DNA of 64,000 nt from Chromatiaceae bacterium (GTDB lineage: Bacteria > Pseudomonadota > Gammaproteobacteria > Chromatiales > Chromatiaceae). Shown piece after piece: positions 58,041-64,000 of this stretch (within the stretch, counting starts at the first letter, position 1; each line of letters begins with the position of its first letter). Location: contig JAJDNF010000074.1 in assembly GCA_022340805.1 (NCBI GenBank), positions 1 to 64,000 of the forward strand, written 5' to 3'. Both the position numbers and the translations under genes were made by a program. Below the pieces are notes generated by a model that ran no database searches, had not been told where the DNA came from, and saw only the letters and a program-made list of their open reading frames with translations.

Positions 58041-59522
58041 ATGACCGATCAGCAGCAAGACGAAAACCGACTCATCGCCGTGCGCCGCGAGAAGCTCGCC
58101 GCAATGCGTGCCAATGGCAATGCCTTCCCGAACCAGTTCCGTCGCGACGTGCTGGCCGCCGAGCTGCAGGACCGCCTTGGCGAAAAGAGCAAACAGGAGC
58201 TGGAGACGCTGTGCCAGCGGGCGCGCGTTGCCGGACGAATCATGGCGCGGCGCGGTCCGTTCATCGTGATCCAGGATATGTCCGGTCGGATCCAGCTCTA
58301 CGTGGACAAGAAGAACCTGCCCGAGGACCTGCAGACGCAGATCAAGGGCTGGGACATCGGCGACATCGTCGGCGGCGAGGGGCCGGTGCACAAGTCCGGC
58401 AAGGGCGATCTCTATGTGTACCTGGACGATGCCGCGCTGCTCACCAAGGCGCTGCGTCCACTGCCCGAGAAGTGGCATGGCCTGGCCGACCAGGAACAGC
58501 GCTACCGCCAGCGTTATGTCGACCTGATCGTCAACGAGGAGGCGCGCAATACCTTCATCCTGCGTTCGCGGATCATCGAGTATATCCGCCGGTATTTCGT
58601 CGACGCCGGCTTCCTCGAGGTCGAGACGCCGATGATGCAGGTCATTCCGGGTGGTGCCAGTGCGCGCCCGTTCGTGACCCATCACAACGCGCTGGATATG
58701 GCGCTGTACCTGCGCATCGCCCCCGAGCTGTACCTCAAGCGCCTGGTGGTGGGTGGATTCGAGAGGGTATTCGAGATCAACCGCAACTTCCGCAACGAAG
58801 GACTGTCGACGCGCCACAACCCCGAATTCACAATGATTGAGTTCTACGAGGCCTACGTCGATCACCATCACCTGATGGATCGTACCGAGGAACTGCTGCG
58901 CGGCATCGCGCGCGATCTGCTCGGCAACACGATGGTCGAGTACCAGGGTGACAGCTATGATTTCGGCCGGCCTTTTGCGCGCATGACGGTGAGGGAATCA
59001 ATCCTGCATTTCAATCCGGACATCAAGGCAGAGGATCTGGACGACCTGGAGCGCGCAACCGCGTTGGCCAGGCGTCTGGGCATTGGCGTGAAGCCGAGTT
59101 ATGGTCTCGGCAAGGTGCAGGTCGAGATCTTCGAAGAGACCGTCGAGCACCTGCTCAAGGATCCGACCTTCATCACCGCCTATCCGACCGAGGTGTCGCC
59201 GCTGGCGCGGCGCAACGACAGCGACCCCTTCGTGACCGACCGCTTCGAGTTCTTCATCGGTGGCCGCGAGCTGGCCAACGGGTTCTCCGAATTGAATGAT
59301 CCGGAAGACCAGGCCGAACGCTTCCGCCGTCAGGTCGAGGAGAAGGAGGCGGGCGACGAAGAGGCTATGCATTTCGATGCCGACTACATCCGTGCCCTGG
59401 AGCACGGCCTGCCGCCGACTGCAGGCGAGGGCATCGGTATCGATCGCCTGGTCATGCTGTTCACCAATTCGCCCTCGATCCGCGACGTGCTGCTGTTCCC
59501 GCACATGCGCCTGGAGGGCTGA
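58041..59522 (+). CDS. lysS: Lysine--tRNA ligase, class II
   Basis: 493 residues (E. coli 505). An N-terminal OB-fold anticodon-binding domain ([27 protein letters not shown]) is followed by the class II core. Motif 2 is [29 protein letters not shown], and motif 3 is [46 protein letters not shown] is also family-typical. It charges tRNA-Lys in the cytoplasm. The ATG at 58041 lies just after the CGCAAAG repeat. Confidence 0.98.
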   Translation: MTDQQQDENRLIAVRREKLAAMRANGNAFPNQFRRDVLAAELQDRLGEKSKQELETLCQRARVAGRIMARRGPFIVIQDMSGRIQLYVDKKNLPEDLQTQIKGWDIGDIVGGEGPVHKSGKGDLYVYLDDAALLTKALRPLPEKWHGLADQEQRYRQRYVDLIVNEEARNTFILRSRIIEYIRRYFVDAGFLEVETPMMQVIPGGASARPFVTHHNALDMALYLRIAPELYLKRLVVGGFERVFEINRNFRNEGLSTRHNPEFTMIEFYEAYVDHHHLMDRTEELLRGIARDLLGNTMVEYQGDSYDFGRPFARMTVRESILHFNPDIKAEDLDDLERATALARRLGIGVKPSYGLGKVQVEIFEETVEHLLKDPTFITAYPTEVSPLARRNDSDPFVTDRFEFFIGGRELANGFSELNDPEDQAERFRRQVEEKEAGDEEAMHFDADYIRALEHGLPPTAGEGIGIDRLVMLFTNSPSIRDVLLFPHMRLEG

Positions 59523-59890
59523 GGTCGGGTCTCACGGGGCCGGGGCGGTGCAGCCTGCGGGCCGCGCCCGTCGTTGTGCGCCGATCAGCCCGAGATGGCT
59601 GCACCACCCCTTTCGGCAGATTACAGCTGCGTGCCGTGCCGTGCCGACCGTTTCGTTGCTGGCGCAATCGCAGGCGCCGGCAGCCGATGTTTGCGTTTCC
59701 AACTTGATGCAAATCAAGATACAGTGCGGGCGACTGACGCACTATGCCAACAGTCCCTAGGCCGCTGCGGCCCGATGCACCGCCCAAGAAACACCTTGAT
59801 GGTGGCGGGGCCGGGAAGCGGCAGCGAAGGCTGGCCAGTGTTTTGGCAGATGCCATCGAGGGTGGCGGGCTTATTCCGTGGAGGGGACCC
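59523..59890. other. 368-bp non-coding region with an FNR-type box
   Basis: Lies between lysS and the tetraheme cytochrome. No gene is supported; the cytochrome frame is open back to 59744 but the extension is Pro/Arg/Gly-rich and overlaps the promoter. The notable signal is the FNR-type site at 59704-59717 and the -10 candidate after it. Confidence 0.65.
59704..59717 (+). promoter_or_regulatory. FNR/ANR-type binding site
   Basis: TTGAT-GCAA-ATCAA, a perfect match to the FNR consensus TTGAT-N4-ATCAA. A TATGCC hexamer at 59743-59748 would place the site near -42 to -44 of the transcript, the class II activation position. This predicts oxygen-limited induction of the cytochrome-ankyrin operon. 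Confidence 0.75.
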
Positions 59891-60487
59891 ATGTCGGCAC
59901 AAGAGCCGCGATTTCTGCGCCGAACGCGTGCGTTTCTGCAGCGCCGTTCACCACCGATCGTCCTGCTGCTGGGGGTCGTTGCCGGCATCCTGTTTTGGGG
60001 TGGTTTCCACACCGCGATGGAGATGTCCAACAAGATGGCGTTCTGCATTTCGTGTCACGAGATGCGCGACACCGTGTACAAGGAGTATCAGGAGTCGGTG
60101 CACTACCGTAACCCCTCCGGTGTGCAGGCGACCTGCGCCGACTGCCATGTGCCGCGTGACTGGGGGCACAAGGTGGTGCGCAAGATCCAGGCGACCAACG
60201 AGCTCTATCACAAGATCATGGGCACTGTGGATACGCCGGAGAAGTTCAAGGCCAAGCGCTGGGAACTCGCCAATCGCGTTTGGGACACGATGAAAAGCAG
60301 CGATTCGCGCGAATGTCGCAATTGTCATGACTTCACCGCGATGGATCTGAGTGAACAGGATCGGTCGGCGCGCAAGAAGCATTCCCAGGCCCCACACGAG
60401 GGCAAGACCTGCATCGACTGCCACAAGGGTATTGCGCACGAATACCCGAAGAAGCCGGAAGAAGTGGCCAAGGCGGACTCGCCATGA
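59891..60487 (+). CDS. NapC/NirT-family tetraheme cytochrome c
   Basis: 198 residues. One N-terminal membrane helix (about 22-40, PPIVLLLGVVAGILFWGGFHTAMEM) anchors a periplasmic domain with four CxxCH heme sites: C52-H56, C82-H86, C142-H146 and C174-H178. Family members pass electrons from the quinol pool to periplasmic reductases for nitrate, nitrite, TMAO or other acceptors. No reductase gene is adjacent, so the acceptor is unknown. The ATG at 59891 has GGAGGGG immediately upstream. The last four bases overlap the ankyrin gene start, and a perfect FNR box lies 174 bp upstream. Confidence 0.93.
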   Translation: MSAQEPRFLRRTRAFLQRRSPPIVLLLGVVAGILFWGGFHTAMEMSNKMAFCISCHEMRDTVYKEYQESVHYRNPSGVQATCADCHVPRDWGHKVVRKIQATNELYHKIMGTVDTPEKFKAKRWELANRVWDTMKSSDSRECRNCHDFTAMDLSEQDRSARKKHSQAPHEGKTCIDCHKGIAHEYPKKPEEVAKADSP

Positions 60488-61443
60488 AGCCCGCCTGGCT
60501 CACGGGCCTGCGCGCCGCCTTGTGGGTCGTGCTGTGCGCGATGGCCGTGAACCTGTCGGCCGCCGAGGATGACCAGGCATTGATCCGGGCCGCGATAGCT
60601 GGCGATGTCGCTGTCGTGACGCGCCTGCTGGCTGCTGGCATCGACCCCAATGCGAGCGACGCACTGGGGATGACCGCACTGATGTTTGCCGCCGAAGAAG
60701 GGCGCGACGAGGTCGTCGCGCTGCTATTGTCCGGCGGCGCCTATGTCAATGCGCAAACCCGATACGGGTGCACCGCGCTGACCTTCGCTGCCGAGAACGA
60801 CAAGGCCGACGTCGTGCAGCGGCTGCTGCTGCGGAATGCCGATCTTTCAATCAGAACGCGGGCCGGCGAGGACGCGTTGTTCATGGCGGCACGCGCCGGC
60901 AACGCCGGCATCGTCCACAGCCTGATCGCGTCGGGGGCGGAGGTCGAGGCCACCGATCGGCACAGGCAGACAGCGCTGGCTGCGGCAGCCGCCGCGGGCC
61001 ACGCCGAGGTGGTGTCAGAGCTGCTTACCGCTGGCGCCTCCACCGGTTCGGCCGATGAACATGGTGCGACGCCGCTGATGCATGCGGCGGCCGCTGGTGA
61101 TGTACGCACACTCGAACTGCTGCTGGCCACTGCGGACGTGAGTCAACGGGATCAGAATGGTTCGACCGCGCTGCACTGGGCCGCCGAGGCCGGCCGCTTG
61201 GAGGCCTCCCAGTCCCTGCTGGCTGCGGGCAGCCCGGTCGATGCCCGCAATGACGAGGGCTGGACCGCGTTGTTCGAGGCGGCGTACGGCGGGCATGCGG
61301 CGGTCGTGGAACTGCTGCTTGCCAATGGCGCCGAGGCCGGGTTGCTTGATACGGCGGGATTCAGCGCTGCGGATTATGCCGCCCGGCGCGGGCATGGCGC
61401 GGTCGAGGCCTTGCTGCGCGGGGCGGCGAACCGCACGCCCTGA
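60484..61443 (+). CDS. Exported ankyrin-repeat protein
   Basis: 319 residues. A signal peptide (RAALWVVLCAMAVNLSAAEDD) predicts periplasmic location. The rest is a run of about nine ankyrin repeats of 33 residues (for example GMTALMFAAEEGRDEVVALLLSGGAYVNA, NGSTALHWAAEAGRLEASQSLLAAGSPVDARN). Ankyrin arrays bind proteins, so a scaffold or chaperone role is likely; no enzyme motif is present. The ATGA overlap with the tetraheme cytochrome gene means tight co-expression and suggests that the cytochrome or its electron acceptor is the binding partner (inference). Confidence 0.92.
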   Translation: MKPAWLTGLRAALWVVLCAMAVNLSAAEDDQALIRAAIAGDVAVVTRLLAAGIDPNASDALGMTALMFAAEEGRDEVVALLLSGGAYVNAQTRYGCTALTFAAENDKADVVQRLLLRNADLSIRTRAGEDALFMAARAGNAGIVHSLIASGAEVEATDRHRQTALAAAAAAGHAEVVSELLTAGASTGSADEHGATPLMHAAAAGDVRTLELLLATADVSQRDQNGSTALHWAAEAGRLEASQSLLAAGSPVDARNDEGWTALFEAAYGGHAAVVELLLANGAEAGLLDTAGFSAADYAARRGHGAVEALLRGAANRTP

Positions 61444-61452
61444 GCGCGACGC

Positions 61453-61535
61453 GCCGGGCAGCACCGACGAGACGGATGGGCGCCTTATGGCGATGCCGCT
61501 GGTAGCGGCTTCTCGCTGTAATCGGTGCGCCCGGC
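61453..61535. terminator. Large inverted repeat between convergent ankyrin and gpmI genes
   Basis: GCCGGGC-A-GCACCGA (61453-61467) pairs with TCGGTGCGCCCGGC (61522-61535): a 14-bp stem with one bulged A. The loop contains a second perfect hairpin, GCCGCT-GGT-AGCGGC (61495-61509), followed by TTCTCG. It is placed where a bidirectional terminator is expected. Confidence 0.5.
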
Positions 61536-61543
61536 AGCGATGC

Positions 61544-63127
61544 TCAGGCCGCGCTGCGGAATGGGCTGCGCTGCAGGCGTGACGGCGCGCGCAGCGGGCG
61601 CAGCAGCAGCGAGCGTGCCTCCATAGCCTGCGGTTGTTGCAGGCCCATCAGTTGCAGTACGGTCGGGGCGACGTTGGACAGTCCGCCGACGCACGATAGC
61701 TGCCAGGCCTCCTCGTCCATCACCAGGCACGGAACCGGGTAGACGGTGTGCTGCGTGTGCGGCTCATCGGTCAACGGGTCGATCATCTCTTCGCAGTTGC
61801 CGTGATCTGCAGTCAGGATCACCGAGTAGTCCGCGGCCACCGCCGCCTCCAGCACCCGACCCACCTCGCGATCGAGCGTCTCGACTGCCCGGATCACGGC
61901 CTCCGCCACCGCGGTGTGCCCGACCATGTCGCCGTTGGCGAAGTTCACCAGGATGAAGCCATGGTGGCCGCTCTCGATCGCCTGGATGACCGCGTCGGCG
62001 ACGACGCGCGCGCTCATCTCCGGCCGCTGGTCGTAGGTGTTGACCTTTGGCGAGGGCACCATGAACTGGTGCTCGCCGGGTGATGGCTCGGCACGTTGGC
62101 CGTTGAAAAAGAACGTCACGTGCGGGTATTTCTCGGTCTCCGCACAGCGAAACTGCGCGATGCCGTTAGCGCTGACGACCTCGCCGAGGGTCACCAGAGG
62201 ACGCTCGGGGCTGAACGCATGGGGCAGGTTGAAGCTGCTGTCATAGGCCATCAGGCAGGTGACCCGGGCCAGCGGTGTGGTTCCCCGGTCGAAGCCGCTG
62301 AAATCCGGCAGGGCGAGCGCGGCCACGATCTGGCGTGGCCGGTCCTTGCGGAAATTGAACAACACCACCTCGTCCTCGGCGCTAATCGGCTGGAACGGCG
62401 GCAGCAGTATCGGGCGGATGAATTCGTCGCCGTCACCGGCGGCATGCGCCGCGCGGATGCCGCTCTCGGCCGATAGCGCATGCTGTCCCTTGCCCAGCAT
62501 CAGCGCACGCCAGGCCAGTTCGGTGCGCTCCCAGCGCTGGTCGCGGTCCATCGCGAAGAACCGGCCCATGATGCTGGCGATCGCACCTCCGGCCTCGTGC
62601 AGTGCGGGTTCAACGATTGGCAGGTAGTCCGGGGCCGAGCGCGGCGCGGTGTCGCGACCGTCCGTGAACATGTGCAGCAGCGGTTTGGCACCGCGCTCGT
62701 GAGACAGGCGTATCAGCGCCTGCAGGTGCGTCAGGCTGGCGTGCACGCCACCGTCCGAGACCAGCCCGAGCAGGTGTAGCGGGCGTCCCCTGGAGGCGGC
62801 CCGGTCGGCGGCCTCGAGCAGCGCAGCGTTGCGCCCGAACTCGCCGTTGTCGATGGCGTCGTCTATGCGCACGACGTCCTGGCGCACGATGCTGCCGCAG
62901 CCCAGGGTGAGGTGCCCGACCTCCGAATTGCCCATCTGGCCGTCGGGCAGGCCAACCGCGGGTCCGGAGGCGTGCAGCGCGGTGTGCGAATAGCGCGCGA
63001 AGTAGGCGTCCAGATTCGGGGTGTCGGCCCGCGCGACGGCGTTGTTCAGGCGCCCCGGATTCAGGCCAAAACCGTCCAGGACGATCAGCACGACTGGACG
63101 GCGTGGTACGCCACTCGGATTGCTCAT
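61544..63127 (-). CDS. gpmI: 2,3-bisphosphoglycerate-independent phosphoglycerate mutase
   Basis: 527 residues (family about 510-515). It interconverts 3- and 2-phosphoglycerate with two Mn ions. The alkaline-phosphatase-type start is VVLIVLDGFGLNP, and the phosphorylated serine is S68 in GQMGNSEVGHLTLG. Others are FTDGRDTAPRSA, FNFRKDRPRQI, VNFANGDMVGHT and LTADHGNCEEM. The ATG at 63127 is chosen; an upstream in-frame ATG at 63217 would add 30 residues unlike the family. The C-terminus has an Arg-rich extension of about 15 residues. It is divergent from ppdK, another phosphoenolpyruvate-node enzyme. Confidence 0.96.
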   Translation of the reverse strand: MSNPSGVPRRPVVLIVLDGFGLNPGRLNNAVARADTPNLDAYFARYSHTALHASGPAVGLPDGQMGNSEVGHLTLGCGSIVRQDVVRIDDAIDNGEFGRNAALLEAADRAASRGRPLHLLGLVSDGGVHASLTHLQALIRLSHERGAKPLLHMFTDGRDTAPRSAPDYLPIVEPALHEAGGAIASIMGRFFAMDRDQRWERTELAWRALMLGKGQHALSAESGIRAAHAAGDGDEFIRPILLPPFQPISAEDEVVLFNFRKDRPRQIVAALALPDFSGFDRGTTPLARVTCLMAYDSSFNLPHAFSPERPLVTLGEVVSANGIAQFRCAETEKYPHVTFFFNGQRAEPSPGEHQFMVPSPKVNTYDQRPEMSARVVADAVIQAIESGHHGFILVNFANGDMVGHTAVAEAVIRAVETLDREVGRVLEAAVAADYSVILTADHGNCEEMIDPLTDEPHTQHTVYPVPCLVMDEEAWQLSCVGGLSNVAPTVLQLMGLQQPQAMEARSLLLRPLRAPSRLQRSPFRSAA

Positions 63128-63529
63128 GGGCCTCGACCTCGCTGCATCTGGCACGACTTCGCCTGCGCTTTCGATAGCGGCAGTCTGCTGCCGTTCTTGT
63201 GCGCAATCAGGATTCATGCCAGCGTCTTTTGCCCGGTTTCAGGCCGCTGCGGATCACCGGCCGCGCCAGACCAGTGCGCGGAGCGACCACGACGCCCCGC
63301 CACGGTGCGGAGACGGCTGCCGATGGGCGGGCGGCGGCCCGGCAAAGCGCTGCATCGCGGACCCTCTCGGGGCCGCTGTGTGCGGCGTAAACGCGGCGCG
63401 CATTTGACCCCGGTCACCTAAGTTGCATTTGTGCATGGGTGAGCAATCGTAGTCATCACGGCGACAGCGAAAGCATGTTAAAAATTACCGCTTCGGCGCC
63501 GGCTTGGCGCGATTAAGGAAGGTGGATTG
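63128..63529. other. 402-bp divergent gap between gpmI and ppdK
   Basis: No gene is supported. The part next to gpmI is GC-rich; from about 63410 the sequence becomes AT-richer (TTGCATTTGTGCATGG, GTTAAAAATTACCG), where a ppdK promoter is likely, but no -35/-10 pair at good spacing is convincing. Confidence 0.5.
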
Positions 63530-64000
63530 GTGAATACGGATTCGGGTGCGAACCATTGGGTATATGCCTTTACCGAAGGTGACGGCAGCAACAAGAAACT
63601 CCTCGGCGGCAAGGGTGCGAACCTCTGCGAGATGACGCAGATCGGGCTGAATGTCCCGCCGGGTTTTGTGATCACTACCGAGGCCTGCCTGCACTATCTG
63701 GCATCCGGTAGCAAAGATGTCCCCGAGGACATGATGCGCCAGGTGCGTGAGCACATGGTCCGTGTCGAGCAGGCGACCGGCAAGGGCTTCGGAGATCCGG
63801 ACAACCCCTTGCTGGTTTCGGTGCGCAGCGGTTCGGCGCTGTCGATGCCGGGCATGATGGACACCATTTTGAACCTCGGCCTGAACACCGAGACCCTAAA
63901 GGGGGAGATCCGCCAGACCGGAGATGCACGCTTCGGTTACGACGCCTACCGGCGCTTCATCCAGCTGTTCGGCAAGGTCGCGATGGGGGTGCCCGACGAG
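63530..64000 (+). CDS. ppdK: Pyruvate, phosphate dikinase, N-terminal part (runs off the window)
   Basis: The first 157 codons are present and the frame is open at the window end. A GTG start at 63530 is preceded by AAGGAAGGTGG (63515-63525). The protein begins with NHWVYAFTEGDGSNKKLLGGKGANLCEMTQIGLNVPPGFVITTEAC in outline and continues to SVRSGSALSMPGMMDTILNLGL, the nucleotide-binding part of PPDK. This distinguishes it from PEP synthase, which has different spacing here. PPDK interconverts pyruvate + ATP + Pi and PEP + AMP + PPi. The phospho-His and PEP-binding domains lie beyond the window. Divergent from gpmI, it may serve gluconeogenesis or PPi-linked glycolysis. Confidence 0.93.
   Translation, partial: MNTDSGANHWVYAFTEGDGSNKKLLGGKGANLCEMTQIGLNVPPGFVITTEACLHYLASGSKDVPEDMMRQVREHMVRVEQATGKGFGDPDNPLLVSVRSGSALSMPGMMDTILNLGLNTETLKGEIRQTGDARFGYDAYRRFIQLFGKVAMGVPDE

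Noticed and set aside
59744-59890. 49-residue N-terminal extension of the tetraheme cytochrome
   Set aside because: It is Pro/Arg/Gly-rich, would begin at the predicted -10 element, and the ATG at 59891 has a strong Shine-Dalgarno and gives a normal membrane anchor.

Overview
The window is 64 kb of GC-rich, gene-dense chromosome from a gammaproteobacterium. The gene order glnD-map / rpsB-tsf-pyrH-frr-uppS-cdsA-dxr-rseP-bamA-skp-lpxD-fabZ-lpxA-lpxB-rnhB-dnaE-accA-tilS is a gammaproteobacterial hallmark. The order uppS-cdsA-dxr matches Pseudomonas-type genomes rather than E. coli. The accessory content (DUF2126 transglutaminases, GlgC, an MSHA-type pilus cassette, a NapC/NirT cytochrome, pyruvate phosphate dikinase) would fit a Chromatiales-like, possibly sulfur-oxidising lineage. 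That placement is inference; no rRNA or tRNA gene is present to test it.

Layout. 1-2.8 kb: two small membrane proteins and an HDOD-GAF regulator. 3.3-15.8 kb: a tightly coupled five-gene cluster of circularly permuted ATP-grasp, alpha-E and transglutaminase/DUF2126 proteins. It looks like two paralogous sets, one split and intact, the other partly fused and carrying a transglutaminase that has lost its catalytic cysteine. 16.1-17.4 kb: glgC on the minus strand. 17.7-19.2 kb: an MltF-like lytic transglycosylase. 19.2-19.7 kb: a non-coding stretch with a dispersed palindromic repeat and a 252-bp MITE-like element whose end contains the dapE stop codon. 19.7-23.4 kb: lysine/diaminopimelate genes dapC-dapD-arsC-like-dapE on the minus strand. 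23.5-26.1 kb: an EamA transporter, a VOC protein and citrate synthase. 26.3-29.7 kb: glnD and map on the minus strand. 29.7-50.3 kb: the translation / isoprenoid / outer-membrane / lipid A / DNA polymerase superoperon. 50.4-55.7 kb: MSHA-type pilin genes. 55.9-59.5 kb: a PqiA-like protein, an ABM-domain protein, prfB (programmed +1 frameshift) and lysS. 59.7-61.4 kb: a perfect FNR-type box, a tetraheme cytochrome and a periplasmic ankyrin protein. 61.5-63.1 kb: gpmI (minus strand). 63.5 kb to the end: the start of ppdK.

How the genes work together. The central block couples ribosome and elongation-factor synthesis to cell-envelope building. uppS, cdsA, dxr, rseP, bamA and skp supply lipid carrier, phospholipid, isoprenoid and outer-membrane protein assembly, and lpxD/fabZ/lpxA/lpxB make lipid A. 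The dap genes supply diaminopimelate for lysine and peptidoglycan. The 3.3-15.8 kb cluster is the best candidate for poorly described biology. Its families were proposed from comparative genomics (Iyer, Aravind and co-workers, amidoligase survey) to form a peptide-synthesis or protein-tagging system, but no substrate is known. Here it has no Anbu-type peptidase beside it, and one duplicated member has lost several active-site motifs.
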